Positions 14,508 through 22,246 of a stretch of 33,124 bases of DNA are shown in pieces. Numbering within the stretch: position 1 is the stretch's first letter; every line of letters starts with the position of its first letter. A program made the translations under genes and the position numbers. The notes below the pieces were generated by a model. It saw only the letters and a list, made by a program, of their open reading frames with translations, was not told the DNA's origin and did not search any database. Source of the DNA: a virus; the IMG/VR virus record IMGVR_UViG_3300025110_000063, positions 1 through 33,124 of that record; one strand, written 5' to 3'.

Positions 14508-14562
14508 ATCTTTATCCTTCCGACATAAGATTTATGCCATTAATTTAGTTATTATTTGTTAA

Positions 14563-14997
14563 TTATCCAACATTTCCTACGTGATTGCATTGCCATTCCA
14601 TTTCCACCGTATAAATACCATCTCCTTCTTCTGTATTCAATTCCGTAGATTGAACTCTACAATCAAATGCTTTAGAGTTATCAGATAAAGTCATTATCAT
14701 ATTATCGTGAACTAACGCCTCAATTCTTGAGGTGTATCTTAGTATATGGTCCATTGTTTTAGTATTGACCATTTTTTCGTCAAAATAATATATTAATTTT
14801 ACGTTATATTGCCTTTCTTCAGAGTTAGTTGTAAAACTAATTAATGAAGAAGATTCAGGCAAAATTCTTAAATATTGTGAGCCGTGCATTTGTTCATAAC
14901 CAACACATACAGGCAAAGCACCCTTAAATTCTGTTTCGATAACACTTTCGAGTTTATCTAATATATTCTTAAATGTATTTTCAGGAGTTATAGCCAT
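14563..14997 (-). CDS. Putative tail terminator/neck protein
   Basis: A 144-residue protein of mixed alpha/beta make-up: an N-terminal helix (NTFKNILDKLESVIETEF), central strands, and a C-terminal strand pair (GDGIYTVEMEWQCNHVG) typical of minor tail and tail-completion proteins of about this length. It sits between the 324-residue adaptor-like gene and the tail tube gene, and shares one base with the former's stop. Assignment by size, pattern and order. Confidence 0.5.
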   Translation of the reverse strand: MAITPENTFKNILDKLESVIETEFKGALPVCVGYEQMHGSQYLRILPESSSLISFTTNSEERQYNVKLIYYFDEKMVNTKTMDHILRYTSRIEALVHDNMIMTLSDNSKAFDCRVQSTELNTEEGDGIYTVEMEWQCNHVGNVG

Positions 14998-15971
14998 TAG
15001 TTATATTTCCTTTTATATGAAGCTCTACCTGTTCTTGTCATTTTAACGGATTTACCACTTGACACATCTACAACTTCGTGCCTACCAAATACTTCTATTT
15101 CCCATTCATCATTAGCAGCAGCTTGTGTAGCATCTGTACTACCTGCAAATCTAATCTCTAAACCACCTCCTAAAGATTGATAGTCACCATTGATTACTTC
15201 ATTTGTAATAACTTGTTGATTTTTAAGTCCGTCACCATCTTTAACATATACGTTATATGTAGCCGTTCCTAAAACGCCACCAGTACCTATTTTAACCTTA
15301 ATTAAATCATAAGTACCTGACCATTCACCTCTTGTGTCTACAGGTCTAATTTTACCTGATGTATAAGTGACATCTCTTACTATACCTTGAGATGAATCTC
15401 TTGATACTTGCCAAGATAAAGCTGCTTTGCCTTGATTAATGTTTTCAATGTTATTGTTAGCTTCTTCCATTAAAGCACTTGCAAGTTCACTATTTGGATC
15501 GTGACTTTTAATCATAAAGTTAGCAGCTATTAAAGCCGTACTTCTAATGATAATATAGTCAAAGTTACCTTCTTTATCTTTTAATGCCTCTTTAGGCATA
15601 TTAGGGTCTAACATACTATCAAGGTATCTACTTGCATCAGTTCTGTATTGTGTAACCATAGAAGTAAATTCTTCTCCACCTTCCATTAATTTATCTAATG
15701 GATTACTGGCTGAATAATAATAACATACATCTTCAGCAGAATTATAAAACCATTCGCCTTCAACATTTAAATCAGTATGTGCTGATTGAGCAGGTCCTAA
15801 ATCTTCGCCATCTGCAAATAATTGAGTTACTATGCCACTATTGTGGGCAGCATGCTTATTAGTTGTAACCTCTGTCCAACCATAAATAGATTTCTTATTA
15901 TCAAAACTATCAAGTTGAGGAAATACTCTCTTTAATTCTTTATGTGTACAATATATCGCTGCTGTCGCCAT
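14997..15971 (-). CDS. Putative head-tail adaptor protein
   Basis: A 324-residue protein. It opens with YCTHKELKRVFPQLDSFD, then helices around residues 95-180 (EFTSMVTQYRTDASRYLDSML, then IIRSTALIAANFMIKSHD), the pattern of head-completion adaptor proteins (gp6-like), whose N-terminal half is a helical bundle. The second half is beta-rich (GTYDLIKVKIGTGGV) and ends basic (RTGRASYKRKYN). It is much longer than classical adaptors (about 100 residues), so this is a fusion or a different family. Position before the terminator-like gene supports the call. Confidence 0.5.
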   Translation of the reverse strand: MATAAIYCTHKELKRVFPQLDSFDNKKSIYGWTEVTTNKHAAHNSGIVTQLFADGEDLGPAQSAHTDLNVEGEWFYNSAEDVCYYYSASNPLDKLMEGGEEFTSMVTQYRTDASRYLDSMLDPNMPKEALKDKEGNFDYIIIRSTALIAANFMIKSHDPNSELASALMEEANNNIENINQGKAALSWQVSRDSSQGIVRDVTYTSGKIRPVDTRGEWSGTYDLIKVKIGTGGVLGTATYNVYVKDGDGLKNQQVITNEVINGDYQSLGGGLEIRFAGSTDATQAAANDEWEIEVFGRHEVVDVSSGKSVKMTRTGRASYKRKYN

Positions 15972-15979
15972 CTATTCTC

Positions 15980-16237
15980 CTACCATTTCTTACAAGACCA
16001 GTATCTTGCTGTTGTTTTATCTTTTGCAGTTGCACATTTATGTCTTGCTCTAAAAGACCTTCTTGCTTCAGGATTATTTTTTCTAATTTTCATATTAGGG
16101 TCGCCAAATGTAACCCTTTTAGTTTTTGAGCCATCTTTAACATATACTTGAAACTTTTTTCTTCCATAAGTTGGTTGCCCTTTTCTAATACGAGAAGGAC
16201 TATTAAGTTTAACAGTTCTATTTTTATATTTAGCCAT
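15980..16237 (-). CDS. Conserved basic phage protein ending in RYWSCKKW
   Basis: An 85-residue, strongly basic protein. KKFQVYVKDGSKTKRVTFGDPNMKIRKNNPEARRSFRARHKC and the end ARYWSCKKW match, from memory, a family common in head-gene regions of phages and marine viruses, sometimes as the tail of a prohead protease. The pattern is VYVK, FGDPNM, RRSFRARH-C and YWSCK-W. The Cys/His residues could bind metal. Function unknown; DNA or RNA contact in the head is a guess. It shares one base with the gene at 16237-16422. Confidence 0.65.
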   Translation of the reverse strand: MAKYKNRTVKLNSPSRIRKGQPTYGRKKFQVYVKDGSKTKRVTFGDPNMKIRKNNPEARRSFRARHKCATAKDKTTARYWSCKKW

Positions 16238-16422
16238 TAACGACCTACTTTTTTCATAGCAATTTTATGTGATTGTGTGAAAGTTTTACCTTTACGCATA
16301 GCAGCAGTCATAGACCTTAAATGTTTAGCTGTATGATGTGTTTTATGCCTTCTCATAGCAGTTTTTTGTCTACTTGTAAGACCTGTCATACTAACACCTT
16401 TTACATAATTATTTTTTGGCAT
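16237..16422 (-). CDS. Small highly basic protein
   Basis: A 61-residue protein with about one third Lys/Arg/His: TGLTSRQKTAMRRHKTHHTAKHL and then MRKGKTFTQSHKIAMKKVGR. The repeated S/T-x-x-x-x-AM(K/R) pattern (KTAMRRH, KIAMKKV) suggests two short helices. Similar small basic proteins accompany the RYWSCK-type protein in phage head regions. It could condense or bind packaged DNA. Start follows AAGAAGTAAT. Confidence 0.55.
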   Translation of the reverse strand: MPKNNYVKGVSMTGLTSRQKTAMRRHKTHHTAKHLRSMTAAMRKGKTFTQSHKIAMKKVGR

Positions 16423-16423
16423 A

Positions 16424-16486
16424 TTACTTCTTTCTTTTTTTTATTTTAGTTTTTTTCTTTTTCTTTTTGCGTGTATGATACGGCAT
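16424..16486 (-). CDS. Tiny polybasic peptide
   Basis: A 20-residue ORF with a strong AAGGAG site seven bases before ATG, reading MPYHTRKKKKKKTKIKKRKK. Thirteen of 20 residues are Lys or Arg. It precedes two more basic genes in a row. The ribosome binding site makes it likely to be translated, but homopolymeric A runs also make lysine-rich ORFs by chance. Confidence 0.45.
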   Translation of the reverse strand: MPYHTRKKKKKKTKIKKRKK

Positions 16487-16495
16487 ATATTCTCC

Positions 16496-18112
16496 TTATA
16501 CAAATCCTAATATTTCTACTTCGGCATCTATTTTTGAATTACAACTTCTTGCTGCAATTTCAATAATTGTATTTTGTTGTGAAGCAGTTTCATTAACGCC
16601 ACCACTATGAGCCGAATCATAATTAAAACTTGTTGCAAACTCTGCATTAGTAGGTCCAGTAAAATCTATAGCACCTGTTTCATAGTTTATAGTACCTGTA
16701 GCAGTACCAACAATATTACCTTTACCATCATCATAAGCAAAAATAGATTGATTTTTGTTTTCAATGTTATTTGTTTTATCAAATACTGTGTCATCGGGTA
16801 ATTTAGCAGCTACAGCACCTTCTATGCTTCCAATAGCAGGTATTCTACCTACACCAAATGGTGTGCTCCCTGAAGTTGGTGCTGCTAATAATATAGCAGA
16901 GTTTCTTGTTCTGTTGCCTGAAGCAAATCTTATGTCGCCATTTACAATACTTACAGTAACTGCTTTTTCAAACAAGTTTCCTGATGTATAGAACTGAGTG
17001 TCAAGTGCAGATTGAATCTTGCCTAAAACACCATTATTTCCACCAAATTTAGTGTTTGTAGCATCTGTTGTAAATGAAAGACTTGCAAATGTACTTCCAC
17101 CATCAACTGTTATGTTAAGAGCATAAGCTGTTGAAGCAGTTAATCCTGATTCTGTATTTGGCGTAATGCCTGACATTCCAAGCTCTTGATAACCATTGTT
17201 GTAAAATTTCATAGCAAAAGAACCTTTAACAATACCTGTAGGGTATGTAGCACTTCTACCATATCCAAATAAATTCTGTGCTGTGTATCTACCACTTGAA
17301 TTAGTTTGTGCTGTGCCAAGTGCATCAGCATCATCGTGATATTTATCGTATTTTTCTTGTGTGTTAAACCAAGGTAAGTGTACAGCAGCTCCTGAAGCGT
17401 GTCCAGTTGTTTGAGCCGATGAATTTCCTGTAATAGATCCAAACAATCCTCTTTCTACTGTTAATGTATTAGTAGAAATGCCAGTAACTCTCATAATTTC
17501 AATATTAGTTGCAGTAGTGCCTGTAGTTGTTCCAAGCTGTATTAAATCGCCAACTCTAAAATAATCTCCATCGTTTACATCTATTTCAGTTTCAGAGCCG
17601 TCTACAGCTTCAGCTAAGTTAGCAACACTATCAACATATAACTTACCACTATTAACTGAGTAACCTGTAGCGTTGTCTATAGTTTTAGCATTAGCTGCCG
17701 AAGCATCTTCAGCATAGCCAACCATCCATTGACTTGGTAAAACCATATATTCATTAGCACCAATTAAATAACTAAACTGTCTTAAATGTGTAGCTGATCC
17801 AGGACCTAAATCAACACTATTAGTTTGGTCAATATTTGAATCATCTTTCCATTCTGCATATCTAAATTGCATCTCTACACCAACATCGCTATTATTTTTA
17901 AGAACAATAAGTTTAGAGCCTTTAAGTCTTTGTCCTGCACTTGCTCCTATACCACCTATTGTACTGCCTAAACTAACTATAGTTGTAAAAGCATTAGTAT
18001 TATCTACTTTTTGTTTTGTAGTTAAAACCTCTGTATAGTTATCACTCATAGAGCATAGATACTCTTTGTCTTGCCCTGCCGTTACTGTTAAATTCGCTTC
18101 TAATTTTGCCAT
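16496..18112 (-). CDS. Virion structural protein, beta-rich
   Basis: A 538-residue protein rich in Gly, Ser, Thr, Ala and Asn with few Cys, like surface-exposed virion proteins. Around residues 175-235, EIDVNDGDYFRVGDLIQLGTT, then IMRVTGISTNTLTVERGLFGS resembles the DxF-GDxI-xxGx...VxxIxxNxLTVxRG(xxG)T motif of phage tail and head-decoration proteins. Near residue 300 a segment (GSFAMKFYNNGYQELGMSG) repeats that style. It lies between two fibre genes and the basic genes. Exact role unknown. Confidence 0.6.
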   Translation of the reverse strand: MAKLEANLTVTAGQDKEYLCSMSDNYTEVLTTKQKVDNTNAFTTIVSLGSTIGGIGASAGQRLKGSKLIVLKNNSDVGVEMQFRYAEWKDDSNIDQTNSVDLGPGSATHLRQFSYLIGANEYMVLPSQWMVGYAEDASAANAKTIDNATGYSVNSGKLYVDSVANLAEAVDGSETEIDVNDGDYFRVGDLIQLGTTTGTTATNIEIMRVTGISTNTLTVERGLFGSITGNSSAQTTGHASGAAVHLPWFNTQEKYDKYHDDADALGTAQTNSSGRYTAQNLFGYGRSATYPTGIVKGSFAMKFYNNGYQELGMSGITPNTESGLTASTAYALNITVDGGSTFASLSFTTDATNTKFGGNNGVLGKIQSALDTQFYTSGNLFEKAVTVSIVNGDIRFASGNRTRNSAILLAAPTSGSTPFGVGRIPAIGSIEGAVAAKLPDDTVFDKTNNIENKNQSIFAYDDGKGNIVGTATGTINYETGAIDFTGPTNAEFATSFNYDSAHSGGVNETASQQNTIIEIAARSCNSKIDAEVEILGFV

Positions 18113-18120
18113 TTCTTCTC

Positions 18121-18906
18121 CTATGCTATATGATACTTGACTTGTACCTGTAAATTTATATCGTCTGTGTTTGTTTCATTTTCTACTGTGCACATAATCA
18201 CTTTACCACTTGTTACACTTGAACTTTGTATTGTTAAATCTGTTGTTTTTGTTACACTTCTATCTACACTTGTTGCTTGCCCATCTGCTAATACTACTCC
18301 ATTTGATAAATCGCCATCAAGTGTTGTTCCATCTGCTATCATATCATAACTCATTAAATGAAAGTTTAAAGTAGTATCAGTATCTGTATCGGTAGATGAT
18401 AAAACCTTAACTGCATCTATTGTTATATTAAAAGGAACAGGGAATATTGCATTAGTATAATCATCAGTAGTAGAGGTTGAATTTAAGGAAGTTGATGGAT
18501 TTGTTCCTGTTCCCAAAGTTCTTTCAGCCATTGCTGCACCATATTCTAATGCTCCTAAACCAACAACCATATGAGTTCCTGATGCACTTGGAACTAATCT
18601 ATAAGCAGCAAATGTCAATAACTGTGTAGTAGCACTTACTTGTGATGTTCCTACTTTTACTACACTATTAGATGTATCTACTGTTAATAGGTTACTACCA
18701 CTTGCATTTTCTACTTCAAATGTAGTAGTTGTATTATCGCTTTGTGGCTTTACTTTAAAATTATCATCGCCAACAGATATACAAGTAGATGTACCTTCTC
18801 CATCTTCTATTTGAGAAGGACTACCTGAAACTCCATTTGTTTCATCTGCTACTTTTAATAAACTTTTATATGTATTTGCTGGACTTTTACCTGCTAAACT
18901 TCCCAT
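18121..18906 (-). CDS. Putative tail fibre or head fibre protein 2
   Basis: A 261-residue, Thr/Ser/Asp-rich, beta protein. Residues 58-90 carry FEVENASGSNLLTVDTSNS, then VVKVGT, a fibre-like repeat also seen in the neighbour at 18916-19632 (LKVDATNN-RVGIGT and LEVDTSSNNVVIG). The second half (KVLSSTDTDTDTTLNFHLMSYDM, end LQVQVKYHIA) looks like a compact receptor- or structure-binding domain. Start after AAGGAGA. Adjacent fibre genes may encode parts of one appendage. Confidence 0.55.
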   Translation of the reverse strand: MGSLAGKSPANTYKSLLKVADETNGVSGSPSQIEDGEGTSTCISVGDDNFKVKPQSDNTTTTFEVENASGSNLLTVDTSNSVVKVGTSQVSATTQLLTFAAYRLVPSASGTHMVVGLGALEYGAAMAERTLGTGTNPSTSLNSTSTTDDYTNAIFPVPFNITIDAVKVLSSTDTDTDTTLNFHLMSYDMIADGTTLDGDLSNGVVLADGQATSVDRSVTKTTDLTIQSSSVTSGKVIMCTVENETNTDDINLQVQVKYHIA

Positions 18907-18915
18907 TTAATCTCC

Positions 18916-19632
18916 TTACCCTGCATCTTCTGCTCCTGTTGGGTTACTTAATGAATACCAATTAGTTCCATTACAGTATAGTGTATACCCACCATACCCT
19001 ACAACTCTTTCATCAGCACCTGATGTTAAAAAAATCTTTTGATGTGACCCTGCTGCTGGAGTTTCGTCGTGTTCTAATTGTATAAAGTTAGTAGTATCTG
19101 TTTTAACTATATATAATACTTGTCCTTGTACACCACCACTAAATCCACCTATAACTACATTATTGCTTGAAGTATCTACTTCTAATACTGTAGTATCTGA
19201 TACATCAATACTGTCTGTAGGTCCTGCCGTAGTAAATGCAGTATGTTTATATGATACAGTACCTTCTACATCAAGTGTAGTAGTGGGACTTTCAGTACCT
19301 ATACCTACTCTATTATTAGTAGCATCTACTTTTAATGTATCTGTATCAACTGTAACATCTCCTGTTACATTTAAATCTCCTGATAAAGATAAATCATCAA
19401 ATGATAAGTCTACTTCTACATCATTTTTAAAATTAAGTCCACCTGTAACTTCTAAATCGCCTCTAACCTTAACTTTAGCATTATCAGAACCATCAGGTAA
19501 GGAGGTAGACATCTCTATTGGAGATGCCTCACCACCCACTTTTAAAGGTTTTAAATCATTAGACAAAGGATAGCCGTCACCTAAAGTGACTTCATTAACT
19601 AAACTACCATCTTTTGTCTTAGCGTAGGGCAT
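18916..19632 (-). CDS. Putative tail fibre or head fibre protein 1
   Basis: A 238-residue protein with three fibre-like beta repeats: VKVRGDLEVTGGLNF near residue 54, LSLSGDLNVTGDVTV near 82, LKVDATNNRVGIGTESP near 101-117, plus LEVDTSSNNVVIGGF near 150. It ends in ERVVGYGGYTLYCNGTNWYSLS, a pattern common at the end of phage fibre proteins carrying a small C-terminal domain. It shares one base with the preceding 92-residue gene's stop. Confidence 0.6.
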   Translation of the reverse strand: MPYAKTKDGSLVNEVTLGDGYPLSNDLKPLKVGGEASPIEMSTSLPDGSDNAKVKVRGDLEVTGGLNFKNDVEVDLSFDDLSLSGDLNVTGDVTVDTDTLKVDATNNRVGIGTESPTTTLDVEGTVSYKHTAFTTAGPTDSIDVSDTTVLEVDTSSNNVVIGGFSGGVQGQVLYIVKTDTTNFIQLEHDETPAAGSHQKIFLTSGADERVVGYGGYTLYCNGTNWYSLSNPTGAEDAG

Positions 19633-19910
19633 TAGTCTGCTCTTAATCCTTTAATGAATCCTCTTACAGCTGAACCTATAAAGTTATCAATAAGATCTAT
19701 AAACCAAGGCTCTATAGTCTTGTTCCATATACCTTTTGTAAACTTCCACTTAGATAAGCCTAAAGTCATAACTTTACCCATTGTGTAACATATACTCTCA
19801 ACCCAAGCACAAATCTCTTTATTTGGTACCTTTTTAAGCATATAAAGCACTATTCCACCACCTGTACCACCTGCTAATAATCCTGCATTATTTGTAATAA
19901 AATCTAACAT
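19632..19910 (-). CDS. Small membrane-associated phage protein
   Basis: A 92-residue protein with an N-terminal hydrophobic stretch (residues 6-27, NAGLLAGGTGGGIVLYML) and an amphipathic rest containing CAWVESICYTMGKVMTLGLSKW and a Trp-rich IWNKTIEPWFIDL. A single membrane segment plus soluble tail, close to lysozyme, gives a holin or holin-accessory candidate, but the 52-residue protein at 20859-21017 is a better neighbour to the lysozyme. Family not recognised. Confidence 0.5.
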   Translation of the reverse strand: MLDFITNNAGLLAGGTGGGIVLYMLKKVPNKEICAWVESICYTMGKVMTLGLSKWKFTKGIWNKTIEPWFIDLIDNFIGSAVRGFIKGLRAD

Positions 19911-19911
19911 A

Positions 19912-20082
19912 TTATTTCTCCTTTTTTAAAAATAATTCTAACATATCAACTCTTTTTTTAAGTTGTTTAACTTCTTCATCTAATTCGTTTGGTTCTTCAA
20001 CGTATTGTAGGACTTTGTCTAATTTGAATTGTTTTTTTACGAGCTTAACAACAGCTTGTATTATCATCTTCTGTATCAACAT
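19912..20082 (-). CDS. Small coiled-coil protein
   Basis: A 56-residue ORF starting 7 bases before the end of the phosphoesterase gene. After a short hydrophobic start (MIIQAVVKLVKKQF), residues 33-56 (ELDEEVKQLKKRVDMLELFL) form a heptad-repeat coiled coil. It is the next gene upstream of the 92-residue membrane protein and might be its partner. Function unknown. Confidence 0.55.
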   Translation of the reverse strand: MLIQKMIIQAVVKLVKKQFKLDKVLQYVEEPNELDEEVKQLKKRVDMLELFLKKEK

Positions 20083-20858
20083 TTTCCGTTTCCGTCTATA
20101 ACCTCACCCCACAAAGAAGTTCTGCCATTTATTATCTGTATGATGTGAACTGTAAAAAGTCCACCTTTAAAAAAATCTACTATAGCAAATGCGTGTGCCC
20201 AGTTAATAGGTCTACCACCAAGCCAAGAATTTGCTTCATCGCTCATATCTTTTAAACATCCGATACTCCAAGCAGACTTAGGTCCGTCTTTATGAGTAAC
20301 AGACATTTGTTGGAGTTCGTGCCAATGCCCATACATAATATTACAACCAAGTTTACGCAAATGGTTGGAAGTATGGTATTGCCCTCCATAATGATGTCCG
20401 TGATATAGGTATAATTTACCTAATTTTAAGTGTTTTCCAAAGGGAATATATTTATATCCTCTGTCCTTTAGATTAACTGCATTAGCAAATTTATACTGAG
20501 GTATGTAAGGATACTTCTCTACAGCAAAGTTTAACCAATTATCGTGGTTACCTTCTGTGATGTATCTTTCGTGACAATTAACTTTGTCAAGAACATCATC
20601 AATCTGATCCATACCAGCATTGACATCTTTTACGTCTTTTTCAAAATCTTCTATAAGGTATTCAAGTGGTGGAGCTTTCTTTCTTTTGAATCTCCAAGCA
20701 CTAAATGCGTGCCACTCACCTACATCACCTATATCTACATAGGCATCAGGTTTGACTATCTCTATAGTCTTTTTTAGGCAATTTATAGCAGGTTGGTCGT
20801 GTAAAGGAAAATGTTTGTCAGGCGTTACTATTACTCTTTTAACTACGCCTTTATCCAT
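20076..20858 (-). CDS. Calcineurin-like metallophosphoesterase
   Basis: A 260-residue enzyme of the metallophosphoesterase (MPP) superfamily. The two-metal site is readable: D14-x-H16 (TPDKHFP), GD at 44-45 (DIGDVGEWH, where the usual second Asp is replaced), GNHDNW at 103-108, HGHH at 153-156, and GHWH at 177-180. Phage members cleave phosphodiesters or phosphomonoesters, as DNA exonucleases or RNA-repair enzymes; the substrate cannot be told here. Its place inside the late operon between lysis and fibre genes is unusual. The stop is overlapped by the coiled-coil gene. Confidence 0.85.
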   Translation of the reverse strand: MDKGVVKRVIVTPDKHFPLHDQPAINCLKKTIEIVKPDAYVDIGDVGEWHAFSAWRFKRKKAPPLEYLIEDFEKDVKDVNAGMDQIDDVLDKVNCHERYITEGNHDNWLNFAVEKYPYIPQYKFANAVNLKDRGYKYIPFGKHLKLGKLYLYHGHHYGGQYHTSNHLRKLGCNIMYGHWHELQQMSVTHKDGPKSAWSIGCLKDMSDEANSWLGGRPINWAHAFAIVDFFKGGLFTVHIIQIINGRTSLWGEVIDGNGKC

Positions 20859-21017
20859 CTACTTTATCTCACTTTTTATTTTTTTAATTTGATATAAAAA
20901 AAATGCAATAAGCACTATTTGATAACATAACCCAACTAATGGACTAAATAAATCTGTCCATTGAACCATATAACCACTTAAGCCAAGTCCACCAGCTTTT
21001 AAACTTTCAACGTCCAC
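20859..21017 (-). CDS. Putative holin (small membrane protein after the lysozyme)
   Basis: A 52-residue ORF starting with GTG inside the end of the lysozyme gene, with AGAGGT upstream. It has a hydrophobic segment at about residues 23-43 (FSPLVGLCYQIVLIAFFLY) and a basic C-terminal tail (QIKKIKSEIK). A short single-pass membrane protein coupled to the endolysin is the classic holin context. No exact family recognised, and the GTG start is a judgement. Confidence 0.55.
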   Translation of the reverse strand: MDVESLKAGGLGLSGYMVQWTDLFSPLVGLCYQIVLIAFFLYQIKKIKSEIK

Positions 21018-21420
21018 TATCTACCTCTTTAACTCTATTACTTAATTCTTTTGCTCTATTAGGTGTTTGTCTTGCCCATAAACTATCAAGCATTTCTACC
21101 GATGCTTCTTCCCATTGTTTATTCTGCAAGTATGCTATAGTTTTCTTAAACTTAGAAACGCCTGTAACACCTAATTGATAACACATTTCTATAACAACAT
21201 CTTTAATTTCTTGAGGCATATACTTATACCAACTAAACTTTAAGTTAATACTATCTTCTAAAGCGTGTAGTTTACGTTCAAGAATGATCTCACAGATGTC
21301 CTCATCTAACTCTAAATCTTTTATTGCAAAGCCGTACCCTATAGTATCTATACCTAAAGAATCTTTATAGACTACGCCAACATAACCTTCGTGTTGTTTA
21401 ATGCTCTCTATTAACTTCAT
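21007..21420 (-). CDS. Endolysin, T4-type lysozyme (glycoside hydrolase family 24)
   Basis: A 137-residue muramidase that cuts the bond between N-acetylmuramic acid and N-acetylglucosamine in peptidoglycan at lysis. The catalytic triad of T4 lysozyme is present at the same positions: E11 (KQHEGY), D20 (VYKDSLG) and T26 (DTIGYGF). A later helix, WARQTPNRAKELSNR, carries the conserved C-terminal W-x-x-R-x-x-R-R-like signature. No signal peptide is visible, so release depends on a holin. Its start overlaps a 40-residue ORF by 23 bases. Confidence 0.93.
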   Translation of the reverse strand: MKLIESIKQHEGYVGVVYKDSLGIDTIGYGFAIKDLELDEDICEIILERKLHALEDSINLKFSWYKYMPQEIKDVVIEMCYQLGVTGVSKFKKTIAYLQNKQWEEASVEMLDSLWARQTPNRAKELSNRVKEVDSGR

Positions 21421-21520
21421 TTACTTCTTTCTTGAAAATCTTGTCATAGTTTTCTTTATACTTCTTATCAGTAATAGGGATTCTATATGAATCCCCTTTA
21501 CCATTTTGTAATTCAGACAT
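21398..21520 (-). CDS. Small conserved phage protein of the GKGD-RP type
   Basis: A 40-residue ORF. NGKGDSYRIPITDKKYKENYD and KIF match a widespread tiny phage protein whose pattern is N-GKG-x-x-R-P, then Y-x-x-NYD-x-IF. The match is from memory. It overlaps the lysozyme start, so coupling to lysis expression is likely. Function unknown. Confidence 0.6.
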   Translation of the reverse strand: MSELQNGKGDSYRIPITDKKYKENYDKIFKKEVNEVNREH

Positions 21521-22032
21521 TATTTTTCTATATGTAATATAACTTGTAAACTATCAGCATTATCAAAAGTTACACCTGATTGGTCAGCAACCATACCTAA
21601 AAAAACACTTTTAGAACCTGCATCTGCTTGTAAAAGAACAGGCATACTAAATTCTTCTGCACCTGTAGATTTACCATAAAACTGCCTCATATCAATATTA
21701 TCTATTTTATCATCAGTATCCACATTACTATCAGTATATACTACTGCTAAAGGATTTGCTGCAATAAAGTTTGCGTGGCTTACATCTGCTGTTGCATTTA
21801 CAGTACCTAAAACAACTGTTTTTTCAGTAAAAACTAAGTAACCAATAGGGTCATCTCCACCTTCAGTTACTAAAAACCCTGAAATAAGTTTAGAACACCC
21901 ACCATCTTCTCTTACAGCATTTGGTATTTCTAAACCTGTAAATATAACATCTCCATTTGCGTATGCACCTGTTTCTACAGTAGGATTTAATCTTATAACT
22001 TCATATTTTTGTAAGTAACTTGTGTAACCCAT
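21520..22032 (-). CDS. Head decoration or accessory virion protein
   Basis: A 170-residue beta-rich, acidic protein without Cys clusters or membrane segments. It lies two genes after the capsid gene. LNPTVETGAYANGDVIFTGLEI recalls the opening of phage structural proteins that coat the capsid, and a later GDDPIGYLVFTEK, then ANPLAVVYTDSNV supports a beta-sandwich. Assignment from position and composition. Start shares one base with the stop of the gene at 22032-22196. Confidence 0.5.
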   Translation of the reverse strand: MGYTSYLQKYEVIRLNPTVETGAYANGDVIFTGLEIPNAVREDGGCSKLISGFLVTEGGDDPIGYLVFTEKTVVLGTVNATADVSHANFIAANPLAVVYTDSNVDTDDKIDNIDMRQFYGKSTGAEEFSMPVLLQADAGSKSVFLGMVADQSGVTFDNADSLQVILHIEK

Positions 22033-22196
22033 TATTTACCATCTTTCTTAGCTTTTTTAGCTACTTTTTTAACTTCTTTTTTAATTTCTTGTCCATTTTC
22101 ATCACATTCCATAAATCTATCTTCTAAAGACTGTATATCGTGATTATCAGTTGCTTTAATAATTGTTCCATTACCTTTTTTAAAAAATCTTTCCAT
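22032..22196 (-). CDS. Small Lys-rich protein after the capsid gene
   Basis: A 54-residue ORF with TGGAGA before ATG. It begins MERFFKKGNGTIIKATDNHDIQSLE and ends with an alternating KKEVKKVAKKAKK stretch. Its stop and the next gene's start share one base. Small Lys-tailed proteins of this kind often follow capsid genes. Function unknown. Confidence 0.6.
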   Translation of the reverse strand: MERFFKKGNGTIIKATDNHDIQSLEDRFMECDENGQEIKKEVKKVAKKAKKDGK

Positions 22197-22211
22197 ATTA
22201 TCTCCATATTA

Positions 22212-22235
22212 AAGGGGGCAGTTACCCACCCCCTT
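22212..22235 (-). terminator. Hairpin after the capsid gene, terminator or attenuator
   Basis: AAGGGGG (22212-22218) pairs with CCCCCTT (22229-22235) around a 10-base loop. On the minus strand the stem lies 12 bases after the capsid stop and is followed by TTTAATAT, a weak uridine tract. Reduced read-through would give more capsid than downstream product, which is a common arrangement. On the plus strand a better U-run follows. Confidence 0.6.
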
Positions 22236-22246
22236 ATTTTTAAGAA

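Noticed and set aside
14152-14562. 136-residue plus-strand ORF
   Set aside because: Antisense to the tail tube gene, with no ribosome binding site and no sensible domain.
22212-22235. Perfect rho-independent terminator ending the late transcript
   Set aside because: The uridine tract on the minus strand is broken, and the operon continues with coupled genes, so an attenuator is more likely.
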